A stretch of 64,000 nucleotides of DNA from Cristatella mucedo (taxonomy: Eukaryota; Bryozoa; Phylactolaemata; Cristatellidae), in the NCBI GenBank assembly GCA_009760855.2, contig WPIO01000169.1, positions 370,001-434,000 on the forward strand. Direction: 5' to 3'. Positions within the stretch are counted from its first letter, which is position 1. Every line of letters begins with the position of its first letter. Positions 43,341 through 53,734 of this stretch are shown piece by piece. The translations under genes and the position numbers were made by a program. Under the pieces are notes generated by a model that saw nothing but the letters and a program-made list of their open reading frames with translations, was not told where the DNA came from and did not search any database.

Positions 43341-45698
43341 CTACTGCTTCTGATGTGCCACTGCTTTGATAATCTTTGGAAGCAGGTTGAAGGCCAACTT
43401 TGCTAGAAGTCCCCAGAATCTCTTGTTTTCGTCGTATTCTGAAACGTGAGGAATATTAAGACTTTATTGAGTAATCTATCCAGTGGTAAAAATAACTAAA
43501 TTAAATCGAAGGAAAACTCTCGTTTAACCGGTCTTGCGTTCGATTTGATTACCTGTGAAAACCACTTTCATTTCATCTTCCAACTCAGGGCTCAGGTCGG
43601 CAGTTTCCTCCAAACTCTGAAAGTGAAATAATTTGCGAATGTCAATCACTGTTTGGTGTGATCAATCAATATGCATTGTATGGAACATGAAACATCATGT
43701 TTCGGTTCCTAGGTTCACAAAAAATTTGTCTTTAGCTTTACCGTAGCTCGCTACAAGCTAGTCAATAATGAAAAAGATAATATACTTAATATATCATCCT
43801 CAGATAACTCAATCTCTCCCTAGGCACTTTAAGTTTGCTTTAAGGAAAGCGGAATAAAATAGTTAGTAGTCGTACCCTGAATAAACAGTAGGAATAGCAT
43901 GGTTAGGGGTGAAATGCACAGGATTCGCATGCAAGAACGGTTAGTGGCAGCATGCCCAGTGTAAGCCCGCATGAGCACATAAAAGATGAAACAATGGGAC
44001 CTACTAAGTGCTGTCTAAAATAAATACGTTTTTAGTTTCTTTTTAAATGTGGAAAAGTTAGTAGATGTGGTGACGCAAGTCGGGAGCGAGTTCCATGCTC
44101 TTGGAGCGCACAAACTAAAGGCATGGTCTCCAAAGGATTTGAGATTTCTACGAGGTATTGTGAAGGACTTAGATTCCCAAAGGCGTGTTGAGAGGGGCTT
44201 AGCCTGGTGGGGCAGTAGACCTGATAGGTTTGCTGGAGCCAAAAAATGAAGGGATCTAAAAGTGAGCGACAAAACCTTGAAGTTAATGCGTTTCTTGACT
44301 GGGAGCCAGTGCAGGTTTGCGAGAAGGGGTGTGGTGGGGCAACTAAGATGCTCACGACAGACAAGCCTAGCTGCAGAGTTTTGCACAAGCTGTAGGCGCC
44401 TGATTGCACACGCCAGTAGACAAGCAAGTAATGAGTTACAGAAGTCAAGACAGAACATCAGAAATGCATGGATCATCTTAGATGTGGTATCCCTACCAAA
44501 ACAAGCCCAAAGTTTAGTAATGTTATGCATCTGAATGTAGGCATGTTTGACTGTAGAGCTGATGTGGTTGCTTAAAGAAAGGTCACTTTGGAGCATGACC
44601 GTTATGTTTTGTGTAGATTTAACGGGAGATATACTGGCAGAACTGATTTTGAGCGTTAGCCTTCACAACTGAATGTCACCTGCACAGAAGTGAAAACCTA
44701 GATTGTGCTCGGCAGTGGAATCGCCAAGAGGGAGAGTATAAATCATGAAATGAATGAAACCAAGCAAAGATCCCTGAGGTAGCCCATATTTCAGTGGTTC
44801 CTCACATGATCTTAGTCCTTTCACGTCAGTACTCTAGAGTCTTACACTGAGACAGGACCAGAACCATTGCCATTGCAATGCAGTGTCAGTTATGCCTAGA
44901 GGAGATGAGAGACGCTCAAGAAGAACTGGCAATCGATATTATCGAAAACTGCCAAAATATTGAGTGAAGCTAGCAAAGATACTCTACCTAAGTCTATATT
45001 TATAAGTAGGTCATCATACACCTGAAGCAATCCTGACTTTATGGAGTGATTAGCTCGAAAACCAGACCTGCACTTAAACTGTAGTTTCAATATACGTGTT
45101 CAGTTGGTTTGCCACGACTCGTTCCAGTGTCTTTGATAGGGACGGTAGAAGGGGGACTGAAGCTGAAGCCGCTCAGGTTCTCTTGGTGTAGTGCCGCTTT
45201 CTTGAGTAGTGGCTTAACTACGGCTTTTTTGAAATTTGCTTGGACATGACCTAGGGGTAATGACAGAATAATGATATTATTTATGCACCACAGCAGCAGA
45301 TCTAAGCACCGTAGAAGCAGGACGGTGGGAATAGGGTTCAGAAAAGTAGTTGTCTTTTTTGATTGGGATATGAACTTTAGGATTAGGTCACTAGTGACTT
45401 CCTTGAGGGTAAACATTGAGGTTCTGGAAAGAATTGGGGCAGGAATTCCATGTGGGAGGCTGCCAATTTAGAGATTGACTTCCTGATCTTGTCTATTTCA
45501 TTGACAATAAAGTTAGAGAAGCAATCAGCTAGATCATGTCAGGGATCACTGATTAAGAAGCTAACCTGAGAGACTTGGTCAACATATCTTACTGTCCATA
45601 ATCGATAATTTAATTTGACATTGCTCCTATTAACTTACTGCAGACGACAACAGACTGATCATCAGTACGACGACAACGGCGAAAGCTGTTGTCTTCAT
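43341..45698 (-). CDS. Secreted amphipathic peptide precursor, copy 1 (antimicrobial/cytolytic-like)
   Basis: Three exons on the minus strand: 45698-45639, 43616-43553 and 43438-43341. Introns are GT-AG (donors A|GTAAGT and G|GTAATC; acceptors TTTCAG). Predicted length 73 residues. Exon 1 (20 residues) is a classic signal peptide: Met-Lys-Thr-Thr, a hydrophobic core of Ala, Val, Leu and Ile, and a Ser-Ala end. Exon 2 encodes an acidic propiece with many Glu and Asp. Exon 3 opens with a few more acidic residues and a Lys-Arg pair, the usual furin/prohormone convertase site. A C-terminal peptide of 25 residues follows, beginning Phe-Trp-Gly, with four Lys, one His, no acidic residue, one central Pro and hydrophobic residues at helical spacing. 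The signal - acidic pro - KR - cationic helix plan is that of many animal antimicrobial and venom peptides; the membrane-active role is inferred. Similarity to any named family is only by pattern. Intron 1 (2 kb) holds a family B LINE. Confidence 0.75.
43766..45520 (-). mobile_element. Family B LINE in intron 1 of peptide gene copy 1
   Basis: 3' end with TCATCCTCAGATAACTCAATCTC at about 43795, then C-terminal coding sequence (DTTSKMIHAFLMFCLDFCNSLLACLLACAIRRLQLV, FGDHAFSLCAPRAWNSLPTCVTTSTNFSTF), the RT region and the upstream LNPIPTVLLLRCLDLLLWCINNIIILSLPLGHV. Same orientation as the host gene. Shared with copy 2 at the same place, so it was inserted before the duplication. Heavily frameshifted. 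Confidence 0.9.
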
Positions 45699-45722
45699 TT
45701 TTCTAAAATTATATCACAGGAC

Positions 45723-46329
45723 TTAGATATCCTCTTGTCAAGAAACCAGCAACTCAGAATGTTTCATACAATCACGTAGGCTAGTTTACTTCCGCAATTT
45801 CATTTCATAAGTTTACTTGTTTAAATGGCAAAGAAACCGGTAATCTACAAGTTTGGGGGAAACGGCTGCGATTGAGGAATTACGATTAGCATTTTACTAG
45901 TGTTTCGAAATGGTCACGATTGCAAGAGCTTATGAATTTACCTAGAAACGCCATTCTTGAGAACTGCCGACTCGAGCTATAATAACCAGCGCACCTGAAG
46001 AATACCTGATACCTGAAAGAAGCTCATTTATTTTATGCAAATTTCATTCGTAAGCATGCACACGTAAAGAATTTTCCGGAAATAATGACACTAAATAATT
46101 TAAATTAAGAGCCGGCCCCTAATAGGTTGGTACACACAGAAACAGTGCAATCACCTCAAAGCGTATGGCTAGCTAGATAGCTGGAGACTTTAATGACACA
46201 TCTCGTTTTGGAGCACGACTTAGTAGCCAGCTAACAGACCACACATACACCGTGTTACAGGCCAAACAACACCCAACTGTGATAATTTTCCTCCAGACGA
46301 GGAGGTTCTCTTTTAGAGCTACTCACTCT
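45723..46329. other. 5' flank of peptide gene copy 1
   Basis: Not alignable with the 5' flank of copy 2. No TATA box in an obvious position. AATTTTAG sits four bases before the ATG and could be a 3' splice site for an upstream untranslated exon. Confidence 0.4.
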
Positions 46330-47345
46330 TTGCTGGGATATCAAGCCGGAACTGCACTATTGGGAGAGAGCTCCTAATCTTGGATTGGGATTGGGTGTGA
46401 TGACTAGCTGTAGAAGCAGTCTTCTGAACGAAGGTTTTGAAATTGAGGCTGCTGTCGAACACGACACCTAAATTTCGAGAACGTGGTGAAGGTCGTACCA
46501 TAGCATCACTCACCTATTGGAAGAGCAAAGTTTTTTAATCCAGCCACACGCATAAGGTGTCTCATGAATAGCAATTTGGTTTTATCATCATTTAACTTCA
46601 GGAAGTTTTCCGACATCCAGGATCAAATTTCGCCAATGCAAGAATTCAGTTTATCGGTTGCTGCAGCAGATTCTGACGGTTTGAATGACAAATTCAACTG
46701 AGTATCGGCAGCATAGAAGTGATATACTATTCCATGGGCCTTAATCACTTTTGACAGAGGTTGTGTATAAGTGGAGAACAGCAAGGGACCGAGTACAGAA
46801 TCTTGAGGAACTTCACAGGTGACCCTTCTCGTGTCTGAGACCTGACCCCAACACGACACGGATTGAACACGATCAGACAAGTATGACTTAAACCATGCCA
46901 GTGCTTAGTCTGCCAGATCGATCGTTGTCCTTAATCGTTCAAGCAAAACTTCGTGACGTTAATGGAGTCGAAGGCAGCAGACAGATCTAGCAGAGCTAAG
47001 GCAGTGACATTCCCGTCGTCGTTGCCACGTAGAAAGTCATTGTTAACACGGAGGAGAGCAGTTTCAGTGGAGTGCTGCCTCTTGAACCCTGATTGAAATG
47101 CTTCTGACATTCCGTTACTTTCAATAGGTTCAACCAGCTGCTTAGCAACAACGTTTTCAAGAATCTTTGATAAGAATGGAAGAAGGGAAACTGGGCGACA
47201 GTTTGCTAGGACCTTTGTGTCTAATCCAGGCTTTTTAAGAATGAGTTTGCCGATTTGAAGGACTTGGGGACGGCCCCTTTTCCCAAAGAAGCATTTAAAA
47301 ATCTTGGTTATGGCAGTTCTAAGTCAGTCTGCCAGTGATGAAACC
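46330..47345 (-). mobile_element. Family A LINE, RT region, minus strand
   Basis: Reads from the GARNLGVVFDSSLNFKTFVQK segment up through YAADTQLNLSFKPSESAAATDKL (YADD region, here YAAD), SVLGPLLFSTYTQPLSKVIK, and the upstream stretches corresponding to VALLDLSAAFDSIDH, FQSGFKRQHSTETALLR and PVSLLPFLSKILENVVAKQL in broken frames. The 3' part is absent: it ends at GTTCCGGC near 46330. Confidence 0.85.
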
Positions 47346-47377
47346 ACAGGGACCACAGAGATGAAGATATAGGGTAT

Positions 47378-47410
47378 CACCTCTCTCTCTCTTCCTCTCT
47401 CTCTCCTCTC
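47378..47410. repeat. (CT)n tract at the start of duplication copy 2
   Basis: CTCTCTCTCTCTTCCTCTCTCTCTCCTCTCC-type tract; the counterpart in copy 1 is at 42778-42813. It marks the left edge of both units and may have helped recombination. Confidence 0.8.
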
Positions 47411-47868
47411 CAGGACTTCCAGAGCTGCTTACACGACGGCTGCCGCTACATCAGCATTTACGCTCGCTCCCTTTCGATGCCAGCATATGATACAATACTG
47501 CCGTCGTCATCATTACCACTACTGGCTTTTTGGGGGCAACGCTAATCCTAGCCGTGCGGCTATCGCCCACGAGCCCCTACAATATTATGTGACTAGGAGT
47601 CGTTCACAGGTAACAATGTGCGGTACAGTCGCTGTTATAGTATTGAATACTGCAATCAGCTGGAAGCGATTTCTGCCCTCTGGCATCAAGAAGTATACAA
47701 ATCATGTTTGTTCTCAGTGCTGAATGTTTTGCAGACGAGCATATTTTTATAACCAGCCAGCAATTTCAAATTATTCTCTTTTTTTAGTTTTCCACAATTA
47801 CCTCATTTCATCGAGCATTGTAGCTCTACTCAACCGAAATGCAATAGAAATTTGTAATTTGACGACAA

Positions 47869-47874
47869 TTTATT
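47869..47874 (-). promoter_or_regulatory. AATAAA polyadenylation signal of peptide gene copy 2
   Basis: Minus-strand AATAAA at the position equivalent to 43274-43279. Confidence 0.55.
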
Positions 47875-47921
47875 CGGATGAATAGGTTGGAAACTGGTAC
47901 ATGTTGCTGTATAGCTTAATT

Positions 47922-50287
47922 TCAGGTATTGTCACCTACTGCTTCTGATATGTCACTGCTTAGAAAACTTTGAAGCAATTCGAAAGCCGTCTTCAAAAGA
48001 GTTCCACAGACTCTCTTGTTTTCGTCGTATTCTGAAACGTGAGGAGAATTAAGACTTTATTAAGCAATCTATCCAGCTGTAAAAATCACTAAATTAAATC
48101 ATAGAAAAACCTCTCGTTTAACCGGTCTTGCGCTTAATGTGATTGCCAGTGAAAACCTCTTTCATTTCGTCTTCCAACTCAGGGCTCAGGTCGGCAGTTT
48201 TCTCCAAATTCTGAAATTGAGATAATTTGAGAATGTCAATCACTGTTGGGTGCGATCAATCAATATACATCGTATGGAAAATGAAATAAAATCTTCTTGG
48301 TCCTAGGCTCACAACAAATTTGGTTTTAGCTTTACCGTAGCTCGCTGCAATCTAGTCAATAAAGATGATACACTTAATATAGCACCCTCAGATACCTCAA
48401 TCTCTTCCTAGGCACTTTACGTTTGCTTCAGGGAAAGCGCAATGAAATAATTAGTAGTCGTACCCTGAACAAACAGCAGGAATACAATGGTTAGGGGTGA
48501 AATGCACAGAGTTCTATTGCAAGAACGGTTAGTGGCAGCTAGCCCAGTGTAAGCACACATGAGCACATAGAGGACGAATCACGAAGAGCCACTAAATGCT
48601 GTTTAAACGAAATGCGTTTCCAGTTTCTTTTTAAATGTGGAAAAATTAGGAGATGTGGTGACGCAAGTCGGGAGCCAGTTCTATACTCTTGGAGCACACG
48701 AACTAAAGGCATGGTCTCTAAAGGATTTGACATTTTTACGAGGTATAGTGAAGGAGTTAGATTCCCAATATCGTGTTGAGAGAGGCTGACCTGGTGGGGC
48801 AGTAGACCTGATAGGTTGGCTGGAGCCAAAAAATGATGGGATCTCAAAGTGAGTAACAAAACCTTGAAGTCAATGCGTTGCTTGACTGGAAGCCAGTGCC
48901 GGTCGGTGAGAAGCGATGTGGGGGGAATCTACAACGCTCACGACAGACAAGCCTAGCTGCAGAGTTTTGCACAAGCTGTAAGCGCCTGATTGCACAAGCC
49001 AGTAGACCAGCAAGCCGTGAGTTACAGAAGTTCAGACGGAACGTCAGAAATGCACGGATCTTCTTAGATGTGGTATGCCTATCTAAAAAAGTCCGAATTT
49101 TAGTAATGTTATGCAACTGAAAGTAGGCATGCTTGACTTGAGAGCTGATGTGGTCGCTTAAAGCAAAGTCACTTTGGATCATGACCGTTATGTTTTGTGT
49201 AGATTCAAAGGGAGATATACTGGCAGAACTGATTTTGAGCGTTAGCCATTTACAACTGAATGTCACCTGCACAGAAGTGAAAACCTAGATTGTGCTTGGC
49301 AGTGGAATCGCCAAGAGGGAGAGTATAAATCAATAAATGAATGAGACCAAGCAAAGATCCCTGAGGTAGCCCATATTTAATTTGTTCCTCACATGATCTT
49401 TGTCCGTTCACATCAGTACTCTAGAGTCTTACACTGAGATTGGACCCGAACCATTGCCATTGCAATGCAGTGTCAGTTATGCCTAGGGCAGATGAGAGAC
49501 GCTCAAGAAGAACCTGGAGATCTATATTATCGAAAACTGCCAAAATATTGAGTGAAGCAAGCAAAGATACTCTACACAAGTCTATATTTATAAGTAGGTC
49601 ATCATACATCTGAAGCAATGCTGACTTTATGGAGTGATTATCTCTAAAACCAGACTTGAACTTAAAATGTAGTTTCAATATACGAGTTCAGTTGGTTCGC
49701 CACGACTCGTTCCAGTGTCTTTGATAGGGACGGTAGAAGGGGGACTGAAGCTGAAGCCGCTCAGGTTCTCTTGGTGTAGTGCCGCTTTCTTGAGTAGTGG
49801 CTTAACTACGGCTTTTTTGAAATTTGCTTGGACATGACCTAGGGGTAATGACAGAATAATGATATTATTTATGCACCACAGCAGCAGATCTAAGCACCGT
49901 AGAAGCAGGACGGTGGGAATAGGGTTCATAAAAGTAGTTGTCTTTTTTGATTGTGATATGAACTTTAGGATTAGGTCACCAGTGACTTCCTTGAATGAAG
50001 ACATTGAGGTTCAGTAAATAATTGAAGTCCGGAATTCCATCATGGTTGCTGCCAATTTAGAGATTGACTTCCCGATCTTGTCTATGTTGTTGACGAAAAA
50101 GCTAGAGAAGCGTTCAGCTAGATCATGTCAGGGATCACTGAGTAAGAAACTAACCCGAGAGCCTTGTTTAACATGTCTTACAGTACATAGTCACCAATTT
50201 AAATTGATATTGTTGATATTAACTTACTGCAGACGTCACCAGATTGATCATCAGTATGACAACAACGGCGAAAGCTGCGGTCTTCAT
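47922..50287 (-). CDS. Secreted peptide precursor, copy 2 (diverged or decaying paralogue)
   Basis: Exons 50287-50228, 48210-48147 and 48031-47922 match those of copy 1 in length and phase, giving 77 residues. The signal exon keeps its hydrophobic core with only conservative changes, and the acidic propiece is nearly unchanged. The segment through Lys-Arg is identical. The C-terminal peptide is very different: 29 residues, first residues Val-Cys-Gly, one Lys, several acidic residues, one unpaired Cys, and a shifted end caused by two 1-base deletions relative to copy 1. The exon 2 donor is G|GCAATC instead of G|GTAATC; GC-AG introns exist but usually keep a stronger consensus. Either this is an anionic, functionally different paralogue under rapid change or a young pseudogene. 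The open frame through exon 3 argues mildly for function, the donor against. Confidence 0.55.
48366..50110 (-). mobile_element. Family B LINE in intron 1 of peptide gene copy 2
   Basis: Duplicate of 43766-45520, with the same truncation and the same frameshifts in most places. Segment 49675-49990 is almost identical to 45087-45400. Confidence 0.9.
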
Positions 50288-50312
50288 TTTTCTGAAATTA
50301 TATCACCGGACA

Positions 50313-51954
50313 ATTTAGTTCACTGGTTACAATCAATTGAAACAATATGATACAAGCGGCCAAAGCAGTGGAGCTGAAATACAACCAATGGCAATTCTCT
50401 TGATTTAAGATAGCAATTTCGTGGAATTACTTTGACTAATATGATTTATTCTTGATGAGATCAATCCGTTCTCAATGGTGATGCTAAGTCTCATGCATCT
50501 CTGCCGCAGAGGAATAAATATATAGCTCGTGCTTTTACAAAAATAGTAATTTTAAGATAGGTATAACTAAGTGAGTTTAGACATAATGTATATTAGCACG
50601 AAAATATTACCCAAATATAAGCACTTATCATAACTTCAGCTCGTTAAAGAAAGCATGCGATGTGAAACTAAAACGAGCGATATGGACTCAGATTAGTTGA
50701 ATGAAATAACGATTCACAGCTTGATCGGCTAAGAATCTGGGAAAAAGAAAATGCTTTTTCAATTGCAAATTGGTAAGTTTTTTTTATAAATGGTTCAATA
50801 TATTTATATATTATAAAACCATTTACCTTATTATTGCAAAGGTAAGGTAAACGGGAATTTGTTTCATGAGGAAAAATTTAATGACCAAGATGTTGGGTTT
50901 AAGACTTTGAGTTTCATAAGGCGGCCCTGCTGCACATGGGCTGGTCTCATCATCATCATTTATCTTTGAAAAGACAAGAGGTTTTAGGGCGATGCTTTGT
51001 CTGTGCTAGGTGCAACCAAAGTAGGCAACTCGAATGTAGGGCTGAAAATCTAGCGGGAATTTTATAGCTTCCTTTAATAGGTGTGAACATTAGAGCCAAC
51101 GTCATGTTTGACATCAGTAGCAGTACCAGAAAACTACAGATAGTGATGAATAGGGATACGTAAGATTAAATTGGAGGGACCATTCGGACTTTATTCAGTC
51201 ATTGATGACATAAAGGCATTCGCAAGTAAACCTGAAACGGTCGCAGTCTGACCTATAGTAGTTTCGCACCGTTCCAGTTAAAACAGGCCCGTAGAGAGCT
51301 CCCTGAAAGTATTCGATTTTCAGGTGTGTCCCGTTTGGCCGATAAAGACTAGAACAATCAGCAGTGAGAAATTATTCTTATTAGTATTATTCATATTGGC
51401 CGGGTAAAAATAAAGCGGAGCTGTATATGAGAAATGAATACCTACTAAGCCGATTGAAATTCGCTAAACAAGATTTCATAAACGGATACGTTTGCATTGC
51501 TACTTAGATAACACTCCAATGAGTGAATATGATAGGGATTTCTAGCTCTTCTTAGCAGGCTTAAGTTTGGAAATCATTGAGTTTAGACATCTGAGATTAG
51601 AGACGATGTACTGTGATAGCCGACACGTGGAAACGGTAGGGTCAAAATTGGGCACATTGTTAACGAGTTTAGGCTAAACCTTTGTTAGGATGCGATTAAT
51701 GTCAACCCTTATCACACTAAAACTACATACAATAGTAAAAAATTTACTGGCTACCCAACTTTATCAATGAATATACAATCTAAGAAGTCTCGAATAGGTA
51801 ATAAAGATTGCTGACATTCGAAAAGACTTTTTCAGCAATTCAGCAGAATTATCTAATTTCCCATCTTCCTTTCTTGTCACAGATTTTTGAATAGAATTGC
51901 CGCTAAGCAGCTGGTTGCATGCACTGAAAAGAAAAAAATGTCAGAAATATTTTA
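50313..51954. other. AT-rich unique region, 5' flank of peptide gene copy 2
   Basis: No LINE signature or coding frame of note. TTTCAG lies four bases before the ATG of copy 2. A TATATATT-like element lies about 225 bases upstream on the gene strand (50515-50525). Confidence 0.4.
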
Positions 51955-53372
51955 ATCAGGGTTCAAGAGGTAGCTCTCCACTGAAACTGCTCTCCTCCGT
52001 ATTAACAATGACATTCTACGTGGCGACGATGACATCAATGTCACTGCCGTGGCTCTGCTAGATCTATCAGGTGCCTTCGACACCGTTGATCACGATGTTC
52101 TACTTGAACGATTGAGAACAACGATCAATGTGGCTGACGAGGCACTTGCGTGGTTTAATTTATCCCTTTTTGATTGGGTTCAATCTGTGTCGTATGAGGG
52201 TAAGGTCTCACACATGAAAAGGGTCACCTGTGGAGTTCTTAAAGGGCCTGTCATCGGTCCAATGCCGTTCTTTATTTACTCAACCTCTGTCAAAACTTAT
52301 TAAAACAATGGAATAGGACAAGAATTTTATGCTGACGATACTCAGCTGTATTTTTCATTTAAACCGTCGGAATCTGCTGCGGCAACCGATTAACTGAATG
52401 CTTGCCTTGCCGAAATTCGATCCTGGAAGTCGAAGAATTTCTTGAAACTAAATGACAATAAAACTGAACTGCCGCTTATAGCACAACCTAAGCGTGTGAC
52501 TGGATTAAAACGCGTTGTTCTTCTAATATGTGATGCTGTTGTGGGACAATTACCACGTGCTCAAAATTTAGGTGTCGCTTGCGACAGCTGCCTCAATTTT
52601 AAAATCTTCGTTCCGAATAGTGCTTCTACAGCTAGCCATCACGTCCGATCCCTATCTAAAGTTGGAAGCTTACTTCGACAGTGGCTTGCAACAAATTTAA
52701 CTAGTTCCTTACTTCCGTCTTGGCTTGATGATTGTAATTGCCATTTAGCTGGGCTACCACAGAAAGCATGCAGGCCCCGGCAGCTGGCTAAAAATTTGGC
52801 TGCAAGGCTAGTATTCAAGTATTAGAGGTTTGAGCACGTGTCTCCTTTTTCAAAAGAGCTAAGATGGGTGCCGGTTAAGCAAGGGATACAGAGCATAGTT
52901 CTTATGCTGACCCACAAGGCCTGGCTCGGCTTGGCTCCTTCGTACCTAGCTGATCTGCTGCAGCAATTTCAGCCTCTTTGCGCCCTCAGGTCCCGTGTTG
53001 ACAATGAATTAGCTGTTCAATTCCATTGCTTAAAGACCGTTGGCGATACAAGCATTAGCGCTGCAGGTCCCAAACTGAGGAACTCACTTCCACAATTCAT
53101 ACCCAACGGCGATTACTCTGCTGCTGCCGAATATGGCTCATCCTTTTCAGCGGTCCTAACCGGCTAGTTCTGTGCTACTCATTACCTCATCTGCTCTCCT
53201 GACTCTGCTGTGCTTCCCAATTTCTCTTTGTTTTCGTGAGACGAATGCGTACCGAAAGGCGCTTAGGCTGTGAGTGGGCAATACAAAACGCTCCTGCGTA
53301 ACACCTACATAGTCTTTATGGATTTGTTGAGTTACAGACAGAGATACATTACATTACATTACACTACATTGT
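51955..53372 (+). mobile_element. Family A LINE, longest plus copy
   Basis: Starts at FKRQLSTETALLRINNDIL-type sequence and encodes ALLDLSGAFDTVDHDVLLERLRTTI, a GVLKGPVIGPMPFFIYS segment, FYADDTQLYFSFKPSESAAATD, then the thumb and C-terminal region and a 3' end closing with ACATTACATTACATTACACTACATT. Three long pieces of frame remain, separated by stops. The catalytic YADD is present. Inactive, but useful to reconstruct the order of domains. Confidence 0.9.
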
Positions 53373-53734
53373 TTGTGGAACATGAGGCTTCTATGCAAGT
53401 TGGAATTTTGCAAGTGGACTGTGATGCGAATCAGAAAAAGGGAAAAAGTTGAGAGGCAGTGTAAGTGAGAGGCTTCGGAAGAGAGGAAGAGACCACGTGT
53501 CTTGGTCACGTGACCCACTACCCGTGAAAATCGCAACCGGCCAGACGAAGACTGTTATTTTCAAACATAGTTTTCGTTTAGTTCATTTCCTTGGCTGCTA
53601 GCCCAGAAACAAGAAGATGATACTGACAATAGCGTTGTCAACGATAGAATTAGCCGCCCACGGTCACGACGGATTTAGCCAGCTGCTTTGCCTACTGCTT
53701 TGCACTTTTTGTTAGTTGAGGAGAGAAGGATTAT
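53373..53734. other. Spacer
   Basis: Nothing recognised. Confidence 0.3.

Larger units (their letters stand above)
42811..45722. repeat. Segmental duplication, copy 1 (about 2.9 kb)
   Basis: Collinear with 47408-50312 in direct orientation, 4.6 kb away. Both begin after a (CT)n tract at CTCCAGGA, run through the secreted-peptide gene and its intronic LINE, and lose similarity about 24 bases upstream of the start codon (after ATATCAC-GGAC). Parts of the LINE (45087-45400 against 49675-49990) are nearly identical, while other parts differ at roughly 5-12% of positions. A family A LINE on the minus strand borders each copy on its left. Confidence 0.95.
47408..50312. repeat. Segmental duplication, copy 2 (about 2.9 kb)
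   Basis: Direct copy of 42811-45722; see that entry for boundaries. Its offset is 4597 bases at the left edge and 4589 at the right, so only small indels separate the two. Confidence 0.95.
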
